This document shows positions 1-4,824 of a stretch of 7,048 nt of DNA, one piece after another. Numbering within the stretch: position 1 is the stretch's first letter; the number at the start of each line of letters is the position of its first letter. This stretch comes from Acidobacteriota bacterium (lineage in GTDB: Bacteria > Acidobacteriota > Terriglobia > Terriglobales > Acidobacteriaceae), in the NCBI GenBank assembly GCA_021811745.1, contig JAJZNH010000195.1, positions 1 to 7,048 of the forward strand, read 5' to 3'. The notes under the pieces were generated by a model. That model was not told where the DNA came from. It did not search any database and worked only from the letters and a program-made list of their open reading frames with translations. A program made the position numbers and the translations under genes.

Positions 1-14
1 GTTGACATCTGCTT

Positions 15-998
15 TCAATCCGCGCCGAACAGGCGGCGGAAGAAATGGCCCAGCCGCTTGAAGACGCCGGGCTTCTTTCTCTTTTTTGGTGCGGCCGGGA
101 GGGGAGACTGCGCTGGCGGAGTGGTTGCGACTGCGGCCGGCGCGGGGGCGGCAGGCGCGGCTGTCGGGGCATGCTGCGAAGGCAAATAGACCAGCGGCGG
201 CACTGCCTGGGCAGCGCCGCCGGCCGAATGGACCGGGGCTGGGGCCGGCGCGGGCGTGGGCTCCAGGCCTTCGCTCTGCGCCAGCGGGAAGTCGTTATTG
301 GGCGTCCGGGGCGGCGGGGGCGGGCAACCGCATGACTCCTTTTCATTGTCCACTACCTCGTGGAGGCTGCCGTGCTGGAGCATCACGCGCTGGCCGGGCT
401 GCACGCGATACAGGCCGCTGTCGAAAAGGCTGGTGACCACAACGTAGGGCGCGTCGGGGCCGGAGTTATCGACGCACGTGTCCCCCTCGCGGCCGAGGCG
501 CACCTTCACTTCCGAAGCGCCCGGGCCGCCGATATAGATGCGGAAATCGGGGGTAAGCAAGACATCTGCGTTACGCTCTCGCGCCTTGCTGGCGGCGAAG
601 CTCATCTCCACCGCCCCGTGGTCAAGGGCCATGAGCAGGCCGGGGGAACCGTCCGAGGGAACGCTGGTATCAGCCGCCAGCTTCACGGTGGTCGCGGCGC
701 ACACGCGCAGGGCGCCACGCCGCGGCAGCGTGACGTCGGTTGTGCGCGTGCCCGAAGTAACGGTGCCGCTGGTGGCGATGATGGCTTTGCCAGCGGTGAC
801 TTCCCATGCGCCGGTGACGGTGGCGGCTTCGCTCGGATTGCCGGATTCGATGGGAACGATCGCGATGAGAGCGCCGGCAACCGGGGCCGCAGGAGAAGGC
901 GGAGTCTGGGCGCAGACGAGGCAGGGAAGTGCGAGGAAAAGAGAAACCGCAGAATGCAATCTTGCGCGGGTTGGATGGCGTTTTGTGCGGCGGCCCAT
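15..998 (-). CDS. Secreted FecR-like beta-rich protein with Pro/Ala-rich linker and polybasic tail
   Basis: No function is recognised with confidence. The 327-residue product begins with a basic n-region (about residues 1-14) and a hydrophobic stretch (about 15-29) ending in LVCA-Q, a good signal peptidase I site near residue 30, so export is likely. Residues about 40-215 are rich in short beta-type segments (for example VTAGKAIIATSGTVTSG, ALRVCAATTVKLAADT and GLYRVQPGQRVML) and recall FecR-type periplasmic domains; this is a resemblance, not a match I can prove. Cysteines lie at 100, 175, 223 and 225. Residues about 226-305 are Pro/Ala-rich low complexity, and the end (305-327) is strongly basic with paired aromatics (KKRKKPGVFKRLGHFFRRLF). 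The ATG lies 5 nt after the trpG stop, with only a weak ribosome binding site, so co-transcription and translational coupling with trpG are likely. The start also gives the signal peptide directly. Confidence 0.8.
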   Translation of the reverse strand: MGRRTKRHPTRARLHSAVSLFLALPCLVCAQTPPSPAAPVAGALIAIVPIESGNPSEAATVTGAWEVTAGKAIIATSGTVTSGTRTTDVTLPRRGALRVCAATTVKLAADTSVPSDGSPGLLMALDHGAVEMSFAASKARERNADVLLTPDFRIYIGGPGASEVKVRLGREGDTCVDNSGPDAPYVVVTSLFDSGLYRVQPGQRVMLQHGSLHEVVDNEKESCGCPPPPPRTPNNDFPLAQSEGLEPTPAPAPAPVHSAGGAAQAVPPLVYLPSQHAPTAAPAAPAPAAVATTPPAQSPLPAAPKKRKKPGVFKRLGHFFRRLFGAD

Positions 999-1003
999 CG
1001 TGC

Positions 1004-1582
1004 CTACATGTCCAGGAAGTTCCGGATCATCTGGTGACCGCCTTCGGTGAGTACGCTCTCGGGGTGAAACTGCACGCCCTCGATGGGCAGGCTGCGATGG
1101 CGCAGACCCATGATGACGGAGCCCTTGCCTCCGGCTTCCGGCGTGCGCGCGGTGACGGCCAGATCGGCGGGCAGCGAGTCCTCGGCCGCGATGAGTGAAT
1201 GGTAGCGCGTGCAGGTGAGCGGCGTGGGCAAGCCGGCGAAAATCCCCTTGCCGTCATGGTCGACGGGGCTCGTTTTGCCATGCATCAAGGTGCGCGCGCG
1301 GACCACCTCGCCGCCGAAGGCCGCGACGATGGCCTGGTGGCCGAGACAGACGCCGAGGATCGGCGCCTTGCCTGCCATGTGGCGGATCAGCGGCACCAGG
1401 ATGCCGGCTTCATGCGGCGTACAGGGCCCCGGCGAGAGCAGGATGCGATCCGGATGCAGGCCCTCGATCTCTTCGGGCGTGATCTCGTCGTTGCGGCGGA
1501 CAACGACCTCGGCGCCCAGTTCGCCCAGGTACTGGACGAGGTTGTAGGTGAAGGAATCGTAGTTGTCGAGGACGAAAACCAT
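1004..1582 (-). CDS. trpG: Anthranilate / aminodeoxychorismate synthase glutamine amidotransferase component
   Basis: A class I glutamine amidotransferase of 192 residues, the usual TrpG/PabA length. It hydrolyses glutamine and passes ammonia to the chorismate-using partner (TrpE or PabB), in the cytoplasm, for tryptophan or folate synthesis. Motifs seen: N-terminal [15 protein letters not shown] (5-19), SPGPCTP (50-56), the nucleophile elbow GVCLGHQ with Cys79, HGKTS (101-105), RYHSL (126-130), and the catalytic FHPES with His173 and Glu175. The triad is complete, so the enzyme should be active. TrpG and PabA cannot be told apart from sequence alone and many bacteria share one protein. No trpE or pabB is next to it: upstream lie only decayed DNA and a tRNA gene, and downstream is an unrelated secreted protein. 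The ATG at 1580-1582 has no Shine-Dalgarno sequence; a TACACT box sits 9 nt upstream, suggesting a nearly leaderless transcript. Confidence 0.96.
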   Translation of the reverse strand: MVFVLDNYDSFTYNLVQYLGELGAEVVVRRNDEITPEEIEGLHPDRILLSPGPCTPHEAGILVPLIRHMAGKAPILGVCLGHQAIVAAFGGEVVRARTLMHGKTSPVDHDGKGIFAGLPTPLTCTRYHSLIAAEDSLPADLAVTARTPEAGGKGSVIMGLRHRSLPIEGVQFHPESVLTEGGHQMIRNFLDM

Positions 1583-1589
1583 GCTGATT

Positions 1590-1751
1590 TCAGTGTAGCG
1601 CGGCAGGAATGCCGGACGAGCCGGAGGGGTGCAAGCTGTTTTCTACGCCCCTGCGCCGGCGCGCCACCTCGTTCAGTCGCTCCGGCGCGAGCGGCTTGCT
1701 CAGCAGATCGTACGCGGTTTCCGTGGTGGCTTTCTCCGCCGTTTTCCGCAT
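1590..1751 (-). pseudogene. Possible remnant resembling the end of a response-regulator receiver domain
   Basis: A short reading frame (ATG at 1749-1751, stop at 1590-1592, 53 codons) contains TAYDLLSKPLAPERLNEVARR. This has the look of the beta5-alpha5 end of a receiver domain, where an AYDyLxKP motif with a conserved Lys-Pro is followed by an ERL helix. The frame is open upstream only to a TGA about 60 nt earlier. A PLLMLSPRP stretch (about 1798-1827) in another minus frame could correspond to receiver strand beta4, but the spacing is too long. There is no ribosome binding site and the frame ends inside the trpG promoter, so a working gene is unlikely. It may be a decayed fragment or chance. 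The remainder of 1583-1906, over 300 bases without an intact gene, holds only this and the trpG -10 box. Confidence 0.22.
1592..1597 (-). promoter_or_regulatory. Likely -10 box (TACACT) of trpG, giving a nearly leaderless mRNA
   Basis: On the minus strand TACACT lies 9 nt before the trpG ATG. Transcription starting 6-8 nt after the box would leave only a few untranslated bases, which agrees with the absence of a Shine-Dalgarno sequence. No convincing -35 is seen at 16-18 bp. The same box occurs just before the frataxin gene at 4447-4452. Confidence 0.5.
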
Positions 1752-1906
1752 CCGGACATGGCGAAGCGTTACGGTCGTTTCGCGCTGAACGATCTGCGGG
1801 ACGCGGTGAGAGCATCAGCAAGGGCAAAATTGAAGCGAGGTCCCCGGTCTTCTCACCGGTATCGGATGAGAAAGCGGAAGCGAAGCGGCCTAACTGATTG
1901 ATTTGA

Positions 1907-1982
1907 TGGTGGACGCGGTAGGAATCGAACCTACAACCTGTCGGTTAAGAGCCGAATGCTCTGCCAGTTGAGCTACGCGTCC
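1907..1982 (-). tRNA. tRNA-Lys (anticodon CTT), CCA encoded
   Basis: A complete 76-nt cloverleaf reads on the minus strand. The acceptor stem GGACGCG/CGCGTCC has seven perfect pairs. The D arm is GCTC-AACTGGCA-GAGC, the anticodon loop CTCTTAA, the variable loop AGGTT, and the T arm GTAGG-TTCGATT-CCTAC. The anticodon CTT (1947-1949) reads the lysine codon AAG. The discriminator is A and the CCA end is encoded (1907-1909). The outermost anticodon-stem pair (27-43) is a T/C mismatch, which is tolerable but worth noting. The gene is transcribed toward trpG from its own promoter. No clear T-rich terminator follows it. Confidence 0.97.
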
Positions 1983-2003
1983 AGCTTGGGCGGTGAGAAC
2001 GCA

Positions 2004-2019
2004 CAGAAGACCTCTTCTG
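2004..2019. repeat. Perfect 7-bp inverted repeat in the tRNA-Lys leader
   Basis: CAGAAGA-CC-TCTTCTG is a perfect dyad with a 2-nt centre, between the tRNA promoter and the tRNA 5' end. It would fall about 10-25 nt into the transcript. It could be an operator-like site or a hairpin in the precursor leader; nothing in the sequence decides between these. Confidence 0.5.
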
Positions 2020-2034
2020 CTTCCAGCGTCTAGA

Positions 2035-2062
2035 AAAATATAGCATACGCACCAGGTGTCAA
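2035..2062 (-). promoter_or_regulatory. Sigma70-type promoter for tRNA-Lys
   Basis: On the minus strand a perfect -35 TTGACA (2057-2062) is followed by an A/T-rich -10 region. The -10 reads either as TATTTT (2035-2040) with a 16-bp spacer, or as TATATT (2037-2042) preceded by an extended TGC but with a short 14-bp spacer. Transcription would start near 2029, giving about 47 nt of leader before the mature tRNA 5' end at 1982. It is the best consensus promoter in the window, as expected for a stable RNA gene. Confidence 0.8.
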
Positions 2063-2168
2063 GGGCGGAATGAAAGGGGACCACTGGGGCGGAGGAAATG
2101 GGAACCAGTAGGAGGTGAGCATGTCCCGCGCGTAGTTGAAAGTGGCGGCGGCGGTTGGGTTGATGATC

Positions 2169-2404
2169 CTACGCAGCGACCTGCGCAGTGCCGGTGCGGG
2201 CGGGGTTGACGATGGCTTCCAGCGCCCGGAGATCGCGGTAGCCCATGATCTTGTTGAACCGCTTTTCTTGAACCGCTTTTCCGTTCGGAGGAAGGCCGTG
2301 GTCAGCCAGCGCATCGGCGGCGGCGGCACGCCCAGCCGATTGATGGTGAAGCACTCCTCCAGCCCTTTCAGCAGGCTGGCCGCCGCCTGCGGATACTTCT
2401 GTTT
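2169..2404 (-). pseudogene. IS256-type transposase, C-terminal remnant with deletion and frameshift
   Basis: Reading the minus strand from 2404, the frame gives YPQAAASLLKGLEE, then FTINRLGVPPP, then MRWLTTAFLRTEKRF, and after a frame change NKIMGYRDLRALEAIVNP, ending at TAG (2169-2171). These segments, in this order, match the C-terminal part of IS256-type (mutator) transposases. The segment that should carry the TTN-x-x-E region and following Arg/Trp-rich stretch, roughly 35-40 residues between RLGVP and MRW, is missing; the junction lies in a CGG-rich run near 2315-2328. The frame change is explained exactly by the 14-bp tandem duplication at 2254-2281. A TGA at 2405-2407 closes the frame upstream and no N-terminal half is visible. 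The gene is therefore dead on three counts. Its family rests on motif recall, not a search. Confidence 0.75.
2254..2281. repeat. Perfect 14-bp tandem duplication inside the transposase remnant
   Basis: TTGAACCGCTTTTC occurs twice in direct succession (2254-2267 and 2268-2281). Fourteen is not a multiple of three. Removing one copy restores a continuous transposase frame from TEKRF into NKIMGYRDL, so the duplication is the cause of the frameshift. Confidence 0.95.
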
Positions 2405-2483
2405 TCATTGTGACGGTTTGTGGGAGATCTTTCGCAAAGCGCGGCGGAAATTCCTGCCGATTTCCGCATCGTCCCGGCAGGAC

Positions 2484-2756
2484 TCAGGCGAAGAAACTGA
2501 TCCGGTCCGCGGGCGCTTCAGGGACCGGTTCGGAACCCATTTCATCGCCCGCAGTTTCCAACCGTTCTTCGCTCAACTCTTCGTCTTCCTCATCCGGCTC
2601 CTCGGCGCCCGCGGCCTTCTGGCCGTTGCGGCTGAAGGTATCGTCCTCGGGGCGGACGGCAGCCTCGATATCAAAAAAGACGGTCAGCTCGGGACCGGCG
2701 GGGCGCACTTTGGTTACGGGCTGCACGCGAATTCCGGCGATGGGGCCGATCTCCAT
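2484..2756 (-). CDS. Small acidic protein of acidobacterial type, function unknown
   Basis: A 90-residue protein with two parts. Residues 1-50 (starting MEIGPIAGIRVQPVTKVRP and continuing through ELTVFFDIEAAVRPEDDTF) are mixed and look folded. Residues 51-82 are strongly acidic (AEEPDEEDEELSEERLE) and probably disordered. There is no signal peptide, membrane segment or catalytic motif. I recall similar small proteins in Acidobacteriota with an MEIGPI-type start and an acidic tail, but know no function. The ATG at 2754-2756 is chosen because GGGAGG lies 5 nt upstream; an in-frame TTG nine codons earlier has no such signal. Codon use is like that of the high-GC flanking genes. It stands alone between the transposase remnant and the nuclease region, transcribed divergently from the nuclease. 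Confidence 0.7.
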   Translation of the reverse strand: MEIGPIAGIRVQPVTKVRPAGPELTVFFDIEAAVRPEDDTFSRNGQKAAGAEEPDEEDEELSEERLETAGDEMGSEPVPEAPADRISFFA

Positions 2757-2761
2757 TTCCG

Positions 2762-2767
2762 CCTCCC
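2762..2767 (-). promoter_or_regulatory. Strong ribosome binding site GGGAGG deciding the start at 2756
   Basis: GGGAGG on the minus strand, 5 nt before the ATG at 2754-2756. It supports this ATG over the TTG further upstream, which would place the site inside the coding region. Confidence 0.75.
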
Positions 2768-2840
2768 AAACCTGTATCGGCAAACCGAAGGTGTTTCTTT
2801 AATCTTTGCCGTCTGGGCTTTGGCCGAATTCAGGACAAGT

Positions 2841-2857
2841 TGTCTGAGTTCGAGACA
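2841..2857. repeat. 17-bp dyad repeat, copy 1 (TGTCTGA-N3-CG-R-GACA)
   Basis: TGTCTGAGTTCGAGACA has 5-bp inverted arms (TGTCT/AGACA) and matches copy 2 at 13 of 17 positions in direct orientation. It overlaps another small palindrome, GACAAGTTGTC (2834-2844). The two copies start 43 bp apart, close to four helical turns. It could be an operator half of a paired site, or a relic of the multiple terminal repeats found at IS21-like ends. Confidence 0.5.
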
Positions 2858-2883
2858 GAGGGGGCCGAACCTGATGGAATTGC

Positions 2884-2900
2884 TGTCTGAAAACGGGACA
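2884..2900. repeat. 17-bp dyad repeat, copy 2
   Basis: TGTCTGAAAACGGGACA, with inverted arms TGTC/GACA, is the second member of the pair with 2841-2857. It runs directly into the hairpin at 2894-2909, so the two structures share bases. Confidence 0.5.
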
Positions 2901-2909
2901 TAGGTCCCG
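2894..2909. repeat. Hairpin CGGGAC-ATAG-GTCCCG
   Basis: Perfect 6-bp inverted arms with a 4-nt loop. There is no T-tract on either side, so it is not a standard intrinsic terminator. The CGGGACAT at 2894-2901 also occurs in inverted orientation (ATGTCCCG, 2121-2128) beyond the transposase remnant. Confidence 0.5.
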
Positions 2910-3051
2910 CCGGGGAAGCAGGGTAAGGGCTCAACAAGTGCTAAGGCCCTTGATCTCGACAGTTGAGAATTGTGGCGCCGGCTGATCGCTGGACCCTCGC
3001 CGACATTCGGGGACCAATCCGGCCCCGAAGGCTTCAACTTCTCCCATAGTC

Positions 3052-3079
3052 TTGGATGATTCAGACGCCGGTGTAATAT
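3052..3079 (+). promoter_or_regulatory. Likely promoter of the EVE-nuclease gene
   Basis: TTGGAT (3052-3057), a 16-bp spacer and TAATAT (3074-3079) give a reasonable sigma70-type promoter. Transcription would begin near 3085-3087, leaving a leader of about 18 nt and cutting into the AGGAGG at 3081-3086, so that this purine run may not be in the mRNA at all. Confidence 0.5.
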
Positions 3080-3103
3080 TAGGAGGATTATTGAGCGACA
3101 GGA

Positions 3104-4207
3104 ATGGCCTACTACATCGATTTGTTCTCACCTGAGACCTATCAGGCATTCAGCAATTCGGACCGGTCGACTTCTGGTTTCAGGTCTCGTCACGAGAGCC
3201 TTGCAAGACGCATTGACCCCGGCGACACGCTCGTTTGCTACGTCACAAAGCTCTCACGCTGGGTAGGGCTACTGACGGTGAACCAAGGACCATACAAGGA
3301 CGCCTCTCCGATCTTTGTTCCAGAAAACGACCCGTTCGTTATTCGATTCAAAGTTACCCCCAAAGTGTGGCTCGACCTTGACAAAGCCGTTCCAATCCAC
3401 GACGAGGAAATATGGAATGGACTTTCGTTTACGAGGTCGCTAGAGCGGAACTCGATAGCCTGGACTGGCAAAGTGCGCTGCAGTCTCGTGCACCTCGACG
3501 ACCCGGATGGCGAGTTCATCGCTCAAGTGCTTTGTCGCCAAGCTAGCGCCCCTAAAATCTATCCGATCAACGAGCAGGAAAGAAGGAGGATCGCGACCCA
3601 CACTATTGTGCGATCGGACAAGGTGGTGAGCGTTTCGGTACCCGAAGATTCCGCGCCGGATGGGGAAGCGGCACCGGCAACGGAATCCGAGGAACGCGAA
3701 TCCATACAGGTCCAATCCCTGATCGCTCGCATCGGCTCCCAAATGGGAATGGCTATTTGGATCCCACGCTCCGACCGCGAGCGCGTGCTGCATGAGTGGA
3801 AGGACCCAGACGCCCGCATTCTCGATCGCTTGCCGCTTAATTACGACGATACGACTCTGCGAACCATCGAGCAAATTGACGTCATCTGGCTTCGAAAGCG
3901 GTCCATTGTTCGAGCGTTCGAGGTCGAGCACACGACCTCAATCTATTCAGGGATTTTGCGCATGGCCGATCTGCTGGCGCTCCAGCCGAACATGGATATC
4001 AACCTGCACATCGTCGCGCCAATAGCTAGGCGAGAGAAGGTTTTCCAGGAAATCATACGCCCTGTGTTCTCTCTGCTTGACCGAGGCCCCTTGGCTGAAA
4101 GTTGTACGTACTTGTCTTACGACTCGTTGCGCGAAATTGGGAATCTGAAGCACCTCGCACTTCTGTCGGACAAAGTTCTTGACGAGTATTCGGAGGAAGC
4201 GGAGTAA
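3104..4207 (+). CDS. EVE-domain / PD-(D/E)XK-like nuclease fusion, candidate modification-dependent restriction enzyme
   Basis: A 367-residue cytoplasmic protein with two domains. Residues 1-150 resemble an EVE (PUA-superfamily) domain: MAYYIDLFSPETY at the start, a Phe/Arg/His stretch (GFRSRH, 25-30), PGDTLVCYVTKLSRWVGLLTV-type strands (39-59) and FVIRFKVTP (78-86). EVE and related folds bind modified bases. Residues 150-200 form a charged, acidic linker. Residues 200-330 look like a restriction-endonuclease fold: a helix (IQVQSLIARIGSQMG), then IDVIWL with Asp259, then AFEVEHTTSIYSGILRMADL with Glu273-Val-Glu275. The D...ExE pattern replaces the usual ExK; BamHI is a known enzyme with such an ExE. 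From this I infer cleavage of DNA carrying modified bases (type IV-like). No methyltransferase or helicase is nearby. The ATG at 3104 is the only sensible start, since an in-frame TGA lies at 3092. Third codon positions are more mixed than in neighbouring genes, suggesting transfer. The domain calls are by eye. Confidence 0.75.
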   Translation: MAYYIDLFSPETYQAFSNSDRSTSGFRSRHESLARRIDPGDTLVCYVTKLSRWVGLLTVNQGPYKDASPIFVPENDPFVIRFKVTPKVWLDLDKAVPIHDEEIWNGLSFTRSLERNSIAWTGKVRCSLVHLDDPDGEFIAQVLCRQASAPKIYPINEQERRRIATHTIVRSDKVVSVSVPEDSAPDGEAAPATESEERESIQVQSLIARIGSQMGMAIWIPRSDRERVLHEWKDPDARILDRLPLNYDDTTLRTIEQIDVIWLRKRSIVRAFEVEHTTSIYSGILRMADLLALQPNMDINLHIVAPIARREKVFQEIIRPVFSLLDRGPLAESCTYLSYDSLREIGNLKHLALLSDKVLDEYSEEAE

Positions 4208-4273
4208 CCGGAGGCTGTCGCCCCAGAATCAATCAAAGCTCAAGAAGATTGCCCCACTCCACGGAAGCATCTC

Positions 4274-4298
4274 CGGGTGATGGAAGGCTCGTCACCCG
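4274..4298. repeat. Inverted repeat downstream of the nuclease gene, possible weak terminator
   Basis: CGGGTGA and TCACCCG form perfect 7-bp arms around an 11-nt loop, about 67 nt after the nuclease stop codon. No T-tract follows (the next bases are TTCCC), so a factor-independent terminator is doubtful. Confidence 0.4.
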
Positions 4299-4443
4299 TT
4301 CCCAGATCAGTATCGATAAACGCCGTTTTCGTCACCGACGCCCCTCAATTTATGCTCAACTCACTCATGGAGCCAGAAATCCAGTGACGGATGGCCGGCT
4401 ATACGGAAGTCACATTTGCAGGAACGCGTACGCGGCGGGCGCT

Positions 4444-4452
4444 TGCTACACT
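4444..4452 (+). promoter_or_regulatory. Extended -10 box (TGC-TACACT) of the frataxin gene, predicting a leaderless mRNA
   Basis: TGCTACACT is an extended -10 element. The ATG lies at 4459, six bases after the box, which is where transcription should begin. No Shine-Dalgarno sequence is possible in a transcript starting there. No clear -35 is seen. Confidence 0.55.
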
Positions 4453-4458
4453 GGGGCC

Positions 4459-4782
4459 ATGCAGGACGAAACGGAGTTCCGGCGCGTGGCCGAAGCGGCC
4501 ATCGAAGAACTGAAGCAGCACCTGATTGCGCGCGAAGAAGAAGTCGAGGCCGGCTTCGAGGTCGAGGAACAGGGCGGCGTCCTCATGGTGCTGTTTGAAG
4601 ACCCGGGAGGCAAGTTCGTCGTCACGCCGAATATGCCCATGCGGCAGATCTGGATTTCGGCGCTGTCCACGAGCTTCAAGCTCGACTGGGACGCGGCCGG
4701 GCAGCGGTTCGTGCTGCCGCGCACGGGCGAAGCCCTCATTCCCCTTTTGGACCGGCTGATCGAAGAACATCTGGAGCACTAA
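4459..4782 (+). CDS. cyaY: Frataxin / CyaY family iron-binding protein
   Basis: A 107-residue protein, the normal length for bacterial frataxin (about 105). Frataxins bind iron through an acidic first helix and strand and modulate the cysteine desulfurase (IscS/NFS) during Fe-S cluster assembly in the cytoplasm. Seen here: an acidic N-terminal helix (DETEFRRVAEAAIEELKQ, 3-20), acidic residues at 26-37, the beta-sheet core GGVLMVLFEDPGGKFVVTPN (39-58), the family signature MPMRQIWISA with Trp65, then FKLDWD and a C-terminal helix (EALIPLLDRLIEEHLE). An in-frame ATG exists about 70 codons upstream, but that extension has no frataxin residues and crosses low-complexity intergenic DNA; the ATG at 4459 fits the family length and the -10 box. 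No isc or suf genes are adjacent. The gene converges with the kinase gene, with 42 bp between stop codons. Confidence 0.88.
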   Translation: MQDETEFRRVAEAAIEELKQHLIAREEEVEAGFEVEEQGGVLMVLFEDPGGKFVVTPNMPMRQIWISALSTSFKLDWDAAGQRFVLPRTGEALIPLLDRLIEEHLEH

Positions 4783-4824
4783 TCGAGCCCGGAAGGGACG
4801 CGGCTGCTTCGCGACTCAGACCGA

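Larger units (their letters stand above)
2757..3103. other. Gene-free divergent intergenic region with repeats and a promoter
   Basis: About 350 bases between the acidic protein and the EVE-nuclease. It holds the paired 17-bp repeats, the 2894-2909 hairpin and the rightward promoter listed separately. I see no credible coding sequence on either strand; the open stretches there lack ribosome binding sites and recognisable domains. It is less G+C-rich near 3050-3100. Confidence 0.5.

Noticed and set aside
2..7. TTGACA at the left edge on the plus strand as a -35 box
   Set aside because: No -10 follows at the right distance; downstream is the antisense of the secreted protein gene.
1840..1866. 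CCGGT...ACCGG inverted repeat after tRNA-Lys as a terminator
   Set aside because: The stem is only 5 bp and no T-tract follows on the minus strand.
1629..1901. Plus-strand frame containing MAKRYGRFALNDLRDAV, which recalls the C-terminal RY...LRxAV end of tyrosine recombinases, next to a tRNA gene
   Set aside because: The upstream His-x-x-Arg and LGH motifs are absent, the match is about 17 residues, and the opposite strand of the same DNA gives a competing receiver-like reading. Not enough to call an integrase remnant, though a frameshift-tolerant search would settle it.
2714..3037. Minus-strand open frame of about 107 codons through the divergent intergenic region
   Set aside because: It has no ribosome binding site or recognisable domain, overlaps the start of the better supported acidic protein in another frame, and crosses the repeat pair.
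4249..4458. 70-codon upstream extension of the frataxin frame
   Set aside because: It lacks family residues, has no ribosome binding site at its ATG, and would make the protein far longer than CyaY; the ATG at 4459 fits length and promoter.
4783..4824. Bidirectional terminator between convergent cyaY and kinase genes
   Set aside because: Only a short CGCG...CGCG pairing is visible in these 42 bases, with no T or A tract; nothing supports it beyond the expectation for convergent genes.
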